Shown here one piece after another: positions 24,256 to 37,015 of a stretch of 64,000 nucleotides of DNA. The notes below the pieces were generated by a model. The model did no database searches. It had not been told where the DNA came from and saw only the letters and a list, made by a program, of their open reading frames with translations. The position numbers and the translations under genes were made by a program. Numbering within the stretch: the first letter of the stretch is position 1; every line of letters begins with the position of its first letter. Source of the stretch: Pseudisothecium myosuroides (Eukaryota > Streptophyta > Bryopsida > Hypnales > Lembophyllaceae); NCBI GenBank assembly GCA_951799445.1, contig OX637293.1:8122001-8186000 (forward strand), given 5' to 3'.

Positions 24256-25440
24256 GCTGCGATACTCAGTCATTTATGAATTTTGCATCCCCACTGAAGT
24301 CTGCGCTTTTGTTTGCTGCTTCACTGCTTCATGACAACTGCTAGTCAGAAGAATTTCTTCTCCCACATTCGTATAACATTTCACTCAATTCACATGCCCT
24401 AATTTCCATGATATCTAGATATTTACCTTCCAGTTGCCCTCCACAAGTGCAATGTGCGAAGTATACTCTTGAACTACTATTCAGTTCGACTCTCAAACAT
24501 TCCTTGAAATACAGTAACTCAGATGGAATTTAGTCAATTACTGGTGTCACATGATATATACTGCTTTATGATTTGGGATAGGTTTCGAGTTTTTCAGTCT
24601 GCTCCACCCCAAGGTATAAAGAAAATGCACACCTCGTTTGTTTCGCAAGATAAACGCATGCAAGACACAATTTGTCAAAGATTTCACAAGTTTGATTTGT
24701 CCCTGTTAATTAGCAGCTTACTCATAATCGATTAATTTGTATGGACTTGCAGGTCGGGGAGTTATTCGTATGAGACCATGGCATGACTGCAGCCAAGTTT
24801 CCAACACAAGCGACCCACCCTAGTTCGTCAGACCTGCAATTCAGATGGACTTGCGACATTTTTGCAAATGTACACGTGCTCTCAGTCGTGAGTGGTGCAT
24901 GCGGACCCCTGTACACCTCATGGGTTTTCCTCTGGAATGTAGAGCACGAACACGTACATTGTTTAGAGGAAGAAATTTTGGTACTGCCCTTCCTCTAATT
25001 TAGTTTGCTGTCCTGGGAATCTGCAGAGTTGTTTCTACATAGATGTCTCTTGAGAACTTTTGTTAATTATGCAGTATTTACTTTGAAAGGGTTCTCGACG
25101 GAAGACTGTTACTGGGCTAGCCTATATGTTAGCTCGTGAACCTCCAGATAAGCTGTTCGTGGTGGCCTCTTTCAACTCGAATCTAAATCGATACCTTAAT
25201 TTATATATATTGGAAAAACCTGCGGAGGCTTTTCTATTGCTTCTCTTTCTCACAGTTGGATCAAATTTGGTTGTTCAAGTACAAGTTCAGTTATATCATC
25301 ACTAGATACTGCATTGGGGGAGATTCTTCAATATATTTTATAACTCTTCCCTATATTGAGTATTGACCAAAGAATCTGTATTCGTTCCGTATTAGCGGAA
25401 TAGAAGTAACCTTGAAGGTTCCTTTATAATGACATGAATG
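24256..25440 (+). other. Probable 3' untranslated region of the SPL gene
   Basis: Following the TAA stop, about 1.2 kb stays free of transposons and keeps the base composition of the gene. An intron with aag|gtataa at 24614 and tgcag at 24748-24752 is possible. No clean AATAAA was found, so the transcript end is uncertain. AT-rich repeat DNA resumes by about 25.5 kb. Confidence 0.4.
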
Positions 25441-25777
25441 TTTCTTGGGAAGTGGAAAACCATCCTTACATCTTGGTGTCATGGTACGGCCTGATTGCTT
25501 GACCAATTAATCAAGCCTCTTTAGAAAACTGAAAAAAAAAGAGGGAATATTTTTTGTCCCTGTCCATGTCTCAAACACAATCAAAGATTGCCAAAGATTG
25601 CCTTGTGGTACAAACAACTTTAAAATAATTAGAGGTAAGATGGAAGCATTTAGAACTATCAAAATAGTCAATTCAGCATAGTTGGAGGCACCTTCAGTAG
25701 GAAATATATTTTTGTAGTACTAGCAATTGTAAATCATGAGCTTTCAAAAAAAAAAATTATAATATTTGGATAGAATA
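25441..25777. other. AT-rich intergenic DNA
   Basis: Nothing recognised. Confidence 0.5.
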
Positions 25778-25778
25778 T

Positions 25779-26082
25779 AAGGTAGGTGGCTCTAAAAGCA
25801 ATTTGGCTCTAAAAGCGACTTTAACACAGAGGTACATTTTACTTTCTTCAATGTACTGACAATGTACATTTTAGGAGAGGGGCGCTTTTAGAAACCACTG
25901 CGCTTTAACTTCAAAAATTTGTAACTAATTCCACAAAGGTCCAAAAAATATGAAACGACTTGGATTAGATGCCAATTCCATTTTTCTTCCTACGAAAATT
26001 TACTGAAAATTGTTTGAAGGAGTTTAGCTTCCCCCAAAATGCAATCAGCTCTTAAAGTGTTGCTTTCAGAGCCACCTACCTT
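25779..26082 (+). mobile_element. AAGGTAG-ended MITE, family M, copy 1
   Basis: The left end AAGGTAGGTGGCTCTAAAAG and the right end CTTTCAGAGCCACCTACCTT are inverted repeats of about 20 bp. The interior is non-coding. An inverted, diverged copy lies at about 55283-56150 and shares gaagctaaactccttgaaac-type text. The target duplication is unclear (TA or TAA). Confidence 0.8.
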
Positions 26083-26245
26083 AAAAAATTTGTGAATTTT
26101 CAAAGTGGAATTACCTAGACAACTGAAACCATCATATAGCTTTGGTTCTAAAACTAAAATCTAAAGAAATCAGCAGTCAATTAATGAAAGTTAAATATGG
26201 AAATGGTTAAAATAGTGATAGTTTTGGAGACATAGTTCAATCTTG

Positions 26246-27334
26246 AAAGGTCCAAGGCCTTTTTTTTGCCAAAAAACACTCAAAATTGCCATTTCTATTG
26301 CCAGAAGAGTGATAAAAATTGAATTTTTTTTTTGGTGCATCTAACTATAGGATCTTACACATAACTAGTATAAGGGCCAGCTTACATGTAAGGCCGATGG
26401 ACAAAAAAAAAACCTAGAAGACAAGAACAATGCCACCAATGGTGGAAGTAGGAGAGAGAGTTCCACCAATATCAGTGTATTCCACTATGTAAAAGGAGCA
26501 TAAAAGTGCTTTCTATATTTCAGCATTATTGACTGCTCCCACCTATCGATACATATAAGCTGGACCTAAGAATGTGTGGAATTTTTTTTCAGAATTTTTG
26601 ACCGCATAGATTGCAAGATATTTGCATTTAAAGTGAAAAAACAAGTTTTTCAGCACCTTGCATGACTAGATTATTTTACTTTGAACCTTCTTAACTTAAA
26701 TTTTTATTAGTACAAAGTTTTGAGCTTTAAATCTTTATGGTGGGGAATGAGTTGAGAATCTAGAAAAAAAAAATTCAAAAATCTTTAATTTTCATTCTTA
26801 TAAAAATTGTTAAGTAGAAGAAGGTATGAGATAAAAAGAAAATCTAAATTATTAATATCTCGAAGATTGAATAAAAATGCACTAATCCCAATGGTAAGAT
26901 TGTTCTCGCAAGCAAACTAAGCCGTGTTTAACTTCTTTTTTTGAAAAGTTGTAAGAATTCCATTTAGAAATGAGTCCTATAAGTTATTTTTTAAAAAAGA
27001 TGCTCTAAATGCCTAAAAACAACATTGTCCATAACTTTCACATAAAAAATCAAAATGAAATGAATCAAAGCTAGCACTAATTCCATATAGACAAAAAAAA
27101 TAATCTATGAGAAATATAAAAATATAAAAATATAAAAATTGCTATCTTGTTTTGAGTTTATTTGGGCATAACTTTTGTTCTCGGGCACAAGTTGAAAAAA
27201 AAATTATATTTCCACAAAGTTAATCAGTTTTTCTATCTTCAAAAAAAGTTTCAAAAAATGATGACAAAAATTGAGACCGTAGGTACTTGATCAAAATCCA
27301 ATTTGTCCCTCGAGGGGACAATGGTCCTTTGGAG
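26246..27334 (-). mobile_element. Subfamily A element, inverted, diverged, with a nested MITE
   Basis: It reads as A in reverse: ccaaggcctttttttt and gccatttctattgcc at the left, tgtccctcgaggggacaatgg and tcctttggag at the right, with TTAA at 27336-27339. The left terminus is decayed (ttgaaagg). Removing the 193-bp insertion plus one TAA restores the A sequence. Confidence 0.75.
26374..26566. mobile_element. PIF/Harbinger-like MITE H1, 193 bp
   Basis: The ends GGGCCAGCTTACATGTA and TACATATAAGCTGGACC are inverted repeats flanked by TAA on both sides (26371-26373 and 26567-26569). The GGGCC start and 3-bp TWA duplication fit PIF/Harbinger (Tourist-type) elements. It sits inside an A element. 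Interior text (gatggacaaaaa, gacaagaa, ccaccaa) is shared with H3 at 62725. Confidence 0.8.
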
Positions 27335-27874
27335 ATTAATGGAAGTCTATTTGTTATAAGTGGGTTCATTCTAGCTTCTAAGTTATATTTTATTATTTTT
27401 TAATCCTAGAACGAACTTACGATTAAGGTAATAATAAGAAAAAAATTGATTCTTGAATGAACAGATATATTTTGCAATTTTTCTTCATCAGACTCTTTTT
27501 TTTCATCTGCAAAGTTTTAAGATTCAATAACCAAAAAATTCTGATTTTTGAAAACATTGCTTTCACACATCAAATGCTCCCGGAATTTGGAAAAATTGTG
27601 ATGTGCTTTAAATACATGACTTCTTTGATTTTTTTGAAGTTTAAATTAAAGAACAGATGTTAAATATGAATTTTAGAAATTATCTAAGCAATCAAATTTG
27701 AAAAAATATTTATAAACCATTGTCAAATCATATTAGAAGCATTAAACTTCAAAAAGTCACTAGAAAAGTCATACAATGACAATGAAGTTATGAACATCGC
27801 ATAAGATGAATACTAAATTTATTATTAATTGTATTCAAAGTGAAAAGCTTTTCTATGCCTAGTGAATTTTTTAA

Positions 27875-28532
27875 CAAAGAACCAAGGCTTTTCAGGGGGT
27901 CAAAAAACATTCAAAACTATCATTTCTATTGCAAAGTGCAAAACTTTTACAAATTTGTTTTTTGCTAATTTAGCAGCAAGATCTTGCACTAAACTAGTAT
28001 GAATTTGTATGAAAAAAATTTAAGAAACTTTGACTACTTAGATTGCAAGATATTTACATTTATAGTGAAGAAAATAAATTTTTTTGAAGCTTTCACTAGA
28101 TTTAAACGCTTTAAGCTTTCTTAACTTAATTTTTTGCAATATAGATTTTGAATTCAAAAGAAATTATGTTGAAGAATTGAGTTGAGAGTCTAGAAAAAAA
28201 TTTAGAAAGACAATTTTCCATAACTTTCTCATAACTCGTCTAATTAGATTGAACAAAATCTTTTTATATAGACAAAAAAAAATTCTATGAAAAACTAAAA
28301 AATCATTTTGATTTTTTGGATATTAGGGGGATTGCTTTGGTGAATTCCATTTTGAGCTTGAGATGGCATAACTTTTGTTTTCAAGTATCAATTGACAAAA
28401 TAGATATTTTCAGAAAGTTGACATGTTTTCTATCTTCAAAAAATAATTCAAAAAATCATATCAACAATTGAAATCATATGGACCTACCTAAACTTTTAAT
28501 GTTTTCCGAGAGAAAACTTGGTCTTTTAGGAG
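27875..28532 (-). mobile_element. Subfamily A relic, inverted
   Basis: TTAA occurs at 27871-27874 and 28533-28536. The right end tcttttaggag and the left accaaggc are worn termini. Internal blocks (cataactttctcataa, ggcataacttttgtt) are those of A in reverse. It is shorter than intact copies, so an internal deletion is likely. Confidence 0.65.
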
Positions 28533-28802
28533 TTAAGTACTTAGAAGACACTATTTTGCATTCTGATCATGAAATAAAAATATTCTTATTACTAAAAATA
28601 TTCTTATTATTTATACCTTGTGTTTAATGACAAAATCTAAATGTGTCACACTCAGGGTTGTCATACCGGACGGATGTCCGGTTTGCCCGTCCGATAGAGG
28701 TTTCGCCCGTCCGATGTGGTCAACACTAAGTTGACTTTCTTTAATTGAAAAAACAGGTGATATGGCTGCCACTTTGACACCACTAGCTGCCAAGTAGGAT
28801 CC

Positions 28803-29070
28803 CGGGCGCGGATGTCACCGGTAGGGGCGCGGACTTTAGTGAGGGCGCGGACTTATTCTTACCAAGGCGCAAACAGAAGTCAAGGCAGGGACGGAATTGT
28901 GTCGAGGCGCGGACGAATGTCAGGGCGGGGACGAGAGTGGGTCAGGGGGGGGACGAGAATGGATCAGGGCGCGAACAATAGTCAAGTCGCGGACGGAAGT
29001 AGTTGGGGCGCGGACGATTTTTTAAGGCGCGGACAAAAGTAATCGAGGCGTGGACGATTTTTTAAAATTG
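28803..29070 (+). repeat. Left subterminal array of ggcgcggac motifs
   Basis: The motif ggcgcggac, with variants ggcgcgaac and ggcggggac, recurs about a dozen times at irregular 18-30-bp spacing. The complementary tccgcgcc motif is repeated near the right end of the same element (33600-33720) and once internally (32206-32275). Repeated subterminal motifs are typical transposase-binding sites of hAT elements. The 76-codon open frame here is a repeat artefact. Confidence 0.8.
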
Positions 29071-29386
29071 GAGCCAAATTGAATTAATTTATTTTTGAAT
29101 GAAGGGGGTCCTTGTACAACCGAACCATATTTTTTTTCATTGGAGCCAAGTGGAACTAATTCCTTGTGAATTTAAAAATAAAGGAAGAGGAACCTTGCTC
29201 CATGGACTCGTATTTTTTTCCCTTGAAGGCGAATGAATTTAATTCATTCTCCATTAAGAAGCAATAAAGGGGCCCTCATTCAATTAAACCATATTTTTTT
29301 GCATTGTAGGCAAAAAATTACTAATTCCTTTTGAATTTATGAGCAATAAGGGGGGACCCGTGCTCACGTGAACCACATTTTTTTAA

Positions 29387-30130
29387 TCCCTAAAGGACCA
29401 TTGTCCCCTCGGGACAAATGGGATTTGGGGCAGGTACCTACGGGCTGAATTTTTGTCCTGATTTTTTTTGTGCAGATAGAAAAACTTATAAGCTTTGTGG
29501 GAATATAATTTTTTTTTTCAATCGGTGCCTGGGAACAAAAGTTATGCCCAAATAAGCTCAAAACAGGGGAGAGGGGTTTCAAGCAAAAAAAATTTGCAGG
29601 AATTTGAATTTTTTATTTTTATTTCTTTTTGCCATAGATTATATTTTTGTCTATCTAGGAAGCTCTGATTCATTCCATTTGGATTTGTTATGAGAAAGTT
29701 ATAGACAATCTTATTTTTCGGGCACTTCGAGCATCTTCCTGAAAAAATAACTTGTAGGATTCATTTCTGAATGCAATTTTTACAATATAAAAAAAAAATT
29801 TCCTTGTGGTTTAAATTTTTTGCTAGAACAATCTCACCATTGGGATTAATGCATTTTAATTCCATATAAAAGATATTAATATTTTAGATTTTCCTACTAT
29901 CTCGTACCTACTTCTAATTAACAATTTTTTTAATAATGAAAATTAAGTTTTTTTGAATTTTCTTTTTTTTGCTAGACTCTCAATTCAATTCTCCATTGTA
30001 AAGATTTAAAGCTCAAAACTTTGTAGTGCAAAAATTAAAAGTTTAAAATGTTCAAAGTCAAAAAATCCAGTCCCACAATGTGCTGAAAAACTTGATTTTT
30101 GCACTTAAAATGCAATGGTCAATATTTTTT
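29387..30130 (+). mobile_element. Subfamily A element, 3'-truncated, inside the hAT element
   Basis: TTAA (29383-29386) precedes TCCCTAAAGGACC and the A-type hairpin and caggtacctacgggctg. Homology runs in order up to tgcaa at about 30115-30130. The last 150 or so bases, including the right terminus, are missing. Confidence 0.8.
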
Positions 30131-30609
30131 ATTATTAAAACTACACATCCTACTATCCTAGACATAGTAGTCTTCCTTTTTGTATGCTTCTATTAAAAAT
30201 TTCAAATACATCCCATACACAAAAAAATATCAAAGTGGGAAGATTCATTGGAAAATTTCATTGTCAAAACATTGTTAGGCCTTCAAAGGTTGAACATAAC
30301 TATCTTGCAATCTACTTATTCAAATTTTCAGGAATTTTGTCCAAACATTTTTATACTAATCTAATACAATATCCTATAGCTAGATATGGAGAAAAAAAAT
30401 TCAATTACGTACAATATCTAAGAAAAAATTTAAAATAATTTATCATCATGTTTTGAATTTTAGAGTAGAAAGAGGAGCTCATTATATACATATGAGGTGG
30501 TAGGAGGTACAACAACCCACATGAGATATGGTAATTACAATTAGTGCTTAGGAGTTCCATTGCTCATGGTGAGCTCAAATTAAAGTAGGATTTTAGAGGT
30601 TGAAAACTT

Positions 30610-33290
30610 GATGGACTATCCTATTACCAAACCCAAAACCGTTGAACTTTTCTGCAAGCAAAAAAACGATTGTATTTTACTTCAATTCCAAACATAAGTA
30701 GATGTCTAGATTACAATTATTAAAGAAACCATTTAACTTGAATCCAAAAATAAAACAAAATGTATTCGATTTTTTTCCAAAACAATTCTAGTATACAATT
30801 TTTTTTGTTTTTAAAAACAACCTAAACCCAAAAATAAAAGAAGAGGTATTTGATTTCAATTCCTAAATCCAAACATAATTAGACTCTTGTTACTGAAATG
30901 AAGCATTGAACGTTTGAACTCGAATTCAAAAAACAAGTAACTTGAAATTGATGACAATCCCTAAACCCTTGCAGTAGTTTTATCCTCCAATTACAAAAAT
31001 ATAACTTGTAATTGCTAATTACAGAAATTGATCCTTGAACTAGAACTGAAGATTTTCCATTCTATATTTGAATTGAATACCCAGCCCTTGTAGCCTTTGA
31101 TTACAGAAGTAGACCCTGCAAGGCTACAACTTGAATCCCCAAGAACTATATCATGTATTTCATAGGAATTCCAAAATCTTGTAGCCTCTATGTAGTACTT
31201 ACAAAAGTAAACCCATTAATCCTAACCAAATATAAAATCACTTGTATCTGGTTTGAATTCCCAATCCTTGTATCTTCCATTAACACAAAATCACAAATGA
31301 ACCCTTGAATTAGAACCCAAAAATATTAACTTGTATTTGAAGGGATTTCCAAACACTTATAACCCATACTTCAACTTGAAGCCCTTGAAGTACAAGCACA
31401 TAACATTTAACTTGTATTTGATTTGAATTTTAAATACTTGGAACAACAATTTACCAACACCATAAAGGCTTCAACTATAACTAAACAAAATATAATTTCT
31501 ATTTGATTTGAAATCAAAACCCTTGTAGCATCCAGTAACAAGACTAAAGCCTTGAACTTGCTTCAAAACCACTAGAACTTGCATTTTGTTTCCTTTCCAC
31601 ATCCTTGTAGCTTCTATTTTCAAAAATAAATCTTTGAACTACATTTGAATACATTATAATACGTTAATGATGTGAATTCCAATTTCCAAACCCTTGTAGC
31701 CCCCATTACCAAAAATAAACCCATTCAATTAGAATTCTACAAAATACAAGACGTGTTTGATTTGTTTTTTGAACTCTGAACCCTTTTAGTTTCTATTTGG
31801 AGAATTTGAAAATGCATCCTTCCACTTGAATTCAAAAAAATGTGTACCTTGTCTTTTGTTATAAATCCAAAAACTTCTAGCATCTAATTTCAAATTTTTT
31901 TTTCTTGAAGTGTGGAAGTTAATTTTCATTTTCTGAAATCTCCTTTTTTGGGGGGTGCGGACTAGTTTTCAAGTCCTTGGGGAAGCCAAGAAGGACAAGT
32001 GCGGCACAAGAAAGGAGCCACAACCTTCCAGAATTGTCTAAACTAAAAAAGTGGTTGGACCTCTTAATGCAGCCATTGACTTGCAGATATTCCACAAACT
32101 CAAATGAAGGGTTGGCTGCATTAATGGATTCCCCCTCTCCATGGGAAGAAAGAATCCCATGCCAATTTCAAATGTTGAAGCTGAATTTCACTCTCCCTTG
32201 TTGTTCAGCTCAACGTCCGCGCCCTTACAAGACGTCCTTGCCTTTGCGTCTGCGCCCTGACCTGGGCGTATGTGTGGAAACTTATCCAAATGACAAACCT
32301 GAACTTCTTCCAAGCCAAATTTGAATTCCCTCCATGACAAACTTGAACATGCGAACTCACAAACCTTAACACACAAATATCTTAACCAGTACTTCATTTC
32401 AATCCCAAACCCTATAGTAGCCCCTTACAAAAAGAACCCGTTGAAGGTGAATTCCAAGAAAATTTGAACAAATATTTCATCTCAATTCCAAAGCCTTCTA
32501 CGATCCCATTACCAAAATACACCGTTGAACTTGATTTAAAAATTAACTTAAGTAGTATTTGATTTCAATCCCAAACCCTTCTAGGATCCCATTACACAAA
32601 TAAAATTTTCTAGTTGAATGATTGAATTCAAAATAACTTGACTAGTATTTCATTTCAATCCCAAACCGCTTTGGTATCCCCATTACAAGAATGTACCGTT
32701 GAACTTGAATTAAAAAATAACTTAAATAGTATTTGATTTCAATCCCAAACCCTTCTAGGATCCCATTACACAAATAAAATTTTCTAGTTGAATGATTGAA
32801 TATTTGAATTCCAATAAAACTTGACGAGTATTTCATTTCAATCCCAAACCGGTTTGGTAATTGGTATCCCCATTACAAGAATGTACCGTTGAACTTGAAT
32901 AACGTAACTAGTATTTTATTTCAATACCAACCCCTTTTGGTATCCCAATTACAAAAATAGACCATTGAAGTCTTGAAGATCCAAACCCTTGTAGCCTCTT
33001 TTTCCGAAAACAAACCCTTCAAGTATATTTTAATGCATTCTAATTTGTATTTGATTTCAATCCAAACCCCTGTAGCTATTTATTTCAAAAATAAAGCCTT
33101 GAACAAAAAGCCAAAAAAGTATAAGTTGGTTATGATTTGATTTGTAAACTCCAAACCCTAAATCCCAAATAGGTTCTATTTAGAAGAATAAAAAATGAAT
33201 CCTTAAACTCAAATTTAAACAAATATGTATCTTGTCTTTCATTAGGACTCCAAACCCTTTGGGATTCTACTCACACAAATTTTGTCCTTC
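30610..33290 (+). repeat. Degenerate tandem array, unit about 80-90 bp
   Basis: The phrase cccttgtagc or a variant recurs at about 31085, 31178, 31267, 31519, 31601, 31690 and 32978, with cccttctagg variants near 32577 and 32750. Each is followed by text like ccattacaaaaataaaccc, ttgaacttgaatt and cttgtatttgatttgaattcc. A more recent, near-identical duplication of two units lies at about 32545-32900. Units are too diverged and too stop-rich to code. Confidence 0.8.
31915..32225 (+). repeat. 310-bp direct duplication, copy 1
   Basis: It matches 33298-33608 at high identity, from gaagttaattttcattttct through gctcaacgtc. It includes the start of the GC-rich motif array. A 115-codon open frame (31977-32324) spans it but is broken in the second copy and has no recognisable domain. 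Confidence 0.85.
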
Positions 33291-33297
33291 TTGTTAA

Positions 33298-33608
33298 GAA
33301 GTTAATTTTCATTTTCTGAAATCTCCTTTTTGGGGGGGTGGGGACTAGTTCTCAAGTCCTTGGGGAAGGGAAGAAGGAGAAGTCCGGCCCCAAGAAGGGA
33401 GCAACATGCTTCCATACATTGTCTTTGAATTAAAAAAGTGGTTGGACCTCTTAATGCAGCCATTGACTTGCAGATATTCCACAAACTCAAATGAAGGGCT
33501 GCATTAATGGGTTCACCCTCTCCATGGGAAGGAAGAATCCCATGCCAATTTCAAATGTTGAAGCTGAATTTCACTCCCCCTTGTTGTTTTGCTCAACGTC
33601 TGCGCCCC
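33298..33608 (+). repeat. 310-bp direct duplication, copy 2
   Basis: This is the second copy of the block at 31915-32225. It runs into the right subterminal tccgcgcccctg array and then the right terminus of the hAT element. Confidence 0.85.
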
Positions 33609-33875
33609 TGCGTCCGCGCCCCTGCGTCCGCGCCCCTGCAAGACATCCGCGCCTAGTACAGTCCCTGCCCTGACGATGACGTCCGTTCCCTGACTTTCAC
33701 GTCCGCGACCTGATTCCAGCGTGGACCACCAGCGTGAAGTGACTTGCCAATTGGAAATTTTCAAAAATGAAAGGCGTCCGGGCTGTCCGGACTGTCTGTC
33801 CGTTCGGTCTGATCACCCGTCCGTTCGTCCCGTTGATCACCCCGACCCGTCCGTTATGACAACCCTGGTCACACT

Positions 33876-36800
33876 ATGTTATTTACCCAAATTTTTGGAA
33901 GATTTTTAGAAATGATATTAGACATAATTTTTAGAAATTGAGAAATGATCACAAGACCTCGTCTAAAAATTGAGAAGCATTTTGAATTCAAAAACTCACC
34001 AAAAATCAAGATTCACCTTTAAATAGTACTTGAATTTTGGTATGATAAGCTAAACTTTTTAAAGTTATCAATATGGTATAACATGAACAATAATTTCTTA
34101 CAATTTGTGTTAAAAATATTAAATTTTAATTATATTTATCATAGTAAATATTTTAACAAAAATGGAATACATCATTCACATACTATTGAATAAATCATCT
34201 ACATTTTATGATAAGTAGTTTCTTTATGCATTCAAAAATGTCTTCAAAGCCTCTAATTATTGTACGTGAAGGTCTGATTTGGCACTTGAGGGCCAAAATA
34301 TTTTCTTTTTTATAAAGGGGTTTAGCAATTGGAATTATTAGTGTTAGAGTTTTGGCATTTTGGCGTCCAAATTTTATTCTGTTTGGCAACTTCTAGGTTT
34401 TCTTGTTTTGGAACATCCATCTTGTGGGGCTTAAAGCGTGATGTAGGTTTTTAGAAATATTCAAAAATTCAGGCAATATAGTTGAATAATTTCTGCAATA
34501 TTTTGGACATTTTACTAGTATTATTCCAAACATTCAGACATTCCAAAAAATACTTAATTTTTGTTTAAATTTGACCTTTACGTAGGGTAGATGAAAATGA
34601 CCTTGGGATGAAGGCACGATAGGATCATCTTTCTTTTGTGTTCCAAAAAGTTAATTCTAGGATTTCCAAAAAATCATGGACAAACATTGAAAAATATTTT
34701 TCATGTAACATCAATTTTAGGTGGTTTCAGAATATCAATATTGTTATGTAATGACCAATTTTTTGCAAATTGGCAATTGTGTTCTCGCAAATAATTAGAT
34801 TTTTTACCTCCCTAAGCGCTTAAGTGACCATTTTCTGGTTGCTGCTCGACTTTGGTAGCATTTTGGGGTAGAAAAAACTTTTCTCAATTTCTTTTTGTGT
34901 GCAAACTAGATTGGGTTGTCTTTCAATTTATATATTCAAAATCAAAATTGCTACGGTCAAACAAAAATTATAAGGAAATTAGCACAAAATATTTAGAATT
35001 GGCCTAGTATTGAAAATTTTACTATTTAGGAAACAAATTGAAGTTTTCATGACTAGATCTTATGCATTTTTTACAAATCAATCAAAACCACAATTTTGAC
35101 CAATCAAAAAAAATTCAAATGCTAAAAATAAAAATTGTATTTTTGATGATTTTTTTGAAGTTATATCTTTAAAACTCATTTGAAGAGAATCTAAAAATAT
35201 TTTTATAATTTTGACCGTACAAATACTTTCTTCTTTTTGGGCTTCACATTACCTTCTTTGATGCAAACTTCAAAAAAATTATAGAATTCATATTTTATAA
35301 TACATTTGTGTTTTGTTCAAATTCCTTGGGATTTAATTTCTAAAGGACCATAAGGCCACCACATGGCTTCTGTAACTACATTTGTAAAAAATTTGATATG
35401 TGAACCTCACTAATAGTTTGTAAGCAACAAAGAGACCCTAGATGATTTTTTTTGTTGAATCCATCGGCGCAATCTGATCAAGAAATGATTGAGTGTGCAG
35501 TTTTTGGTGAATTTTTTGAGAACGGACAAGGCATTGTGGGCCGTTACTTCACATTCTCATATCTTTTTTTCTACACTTCAAAATAATTTGAAAAAATTAC
35601 ACATCAATATTTTGATGATATACATATTTGGAAAAAAATCAAAATTTTTGGAGCAATTTTGAGCATTACAATTTCAACATTTTGGTTTCAACGTACATAA
35701 AAAGTACTCCCTAATCGAACATCTTTCATCAATCTTGTCAACAGTGGCATTTTCTCAAAAATTGTGTGATTTTGTTGAAATTTTTTTATAAAAAAGAAAA
35801 ATAAGTCTTGTTTCATTTCAACAGTGGCAATCATCAAAATTATTCTACATGAATGAGGAATTATGCCTGTTATAAGAGCTAGTTAAAAAAACAAGAAGTA
35901 TGCTCAAACACCCCCTAGTCCATTAGAAGTTAAGGGACTAAAGACATTGTAAGTCCCATGTAATGTGCACCCTAAATTTCATGAAAATGAGAGTTTTTGG
36001 TGGAATTTTGAGTTAATTATTTAAATAACATTCAAATATGCAAAATATTAACCTTGTATAATTAGATTTTTTGAACTAATTTGGTTTGTTAATTAAATTA
36101 TAATATCTTAATAGCTTATTAAAAAAATAACTAGTTTTAAAACCATTATTATGAAGTTTTTTCTTGAATGCTCTTGAAAATAATATTCTTTAGGTGATAG
36201 GTATTTGGAATTTTCAAATCTAAAATCAAATGTGGTCTTTTTTTACAATCAAATGATAGATAGAAATTGATAAATTTACTATTAAACAAGGAGTATTCAA
36301 ATTCAAATTCTTTAATATAAAATTATAGTCAAACTAAAAGTTGGATCTATATCTGACATATAGTATGCAAGTACACATGGTTTGTTTGATTTTTCATTGT
36401 GCTAAATGCTATACAATTTTTAAAATGGATTTATAAACTAGTTTTTTTAACTATATAGTCCTTGAAGAATCTTGTGAACAAAGTAGGATGACCACACCAT
36501 GCACTTGCCCCTTGATTCTTTAAAAAGAATGATGCTTTATATATATAGTATTTGGAATTAGTAGGCTAAGGCTTTGATGAAGTAAATAAAGTAGAATGTA
36601 TGTCTAAGATGTAGGAATTGATGTAGACTTTGAATAATCGAACTCATCAAAACAAGTGCCTTACTGAATCTAAATAATCAATGAATACTCAAAATAGAAT
36701 GCTCAATACTAAGAATATTTCCACTAATAAGCGAAAAAATGAATATACCAAACATGATTTGGCATGTGCGTTTTTCAAGAATAGTGACGCTTGGATTCCG

Positions 36801-37012
36801 TCCCCCCATCATGTTGTCTGCCCCTTTGTCCACCTAGCCCTGACCTTGAGGCGCATTGGAATCTGGATTCTAACATAGCATACATCAATACTGCAACTTG
36901 AAGTGTGAAGCAAAAGTTTTGACATGGCTTTGACTTAAACATATAAAATTCTGCGATTGGTGGGGACTCAATAAGTCATACGGATGCACCAAAACTCTTA
37001 TTGTGGTAGTAT
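33876..37012. other. AT-rich intergenic DNA, no gene
   Basis: Three kilobases with no open frame over 70 codons, no inverted-repeat element I could bound, and no RNA gene. Confidence 0.5.
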
Positions 37013-37015
37013 GGG

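Larger units (their letters stand above)
28653..33867. mobile_element. Non-autonomous hAT-like element, 5215 bp
   Basis: The termini CAGGGTTGTCATACCGGACG and (complement) CAGGGTTGTCATAACGGACG match. A perfect 8-bp duplication GTCACACT flanks the element (28645-28652 and 33868-33875). An 8-bp duplication and CAGGG termini point to the hAT superfamily. The interior holds GC-rich arrays at both ends, a truncated A element, a degenerate 80-90-bp tandem array and a duplicated 310-bp block. No transposase (hAT dimerisation domain or DDE core) was recognised. Confidence 0.88.

Noticed and set aside
28812..29042. Arg/Gly-rich 76-codon frame
   Set aside because: It is produced by the ggcgcggac motif array at the end of the hAT-like element.
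31977..32324. 115-codon frame as a transposase remnant
   Set aside because: No hAT transposase motif was recognised, and the near-identical duplicate at 33298-33608 does not keep the frame.
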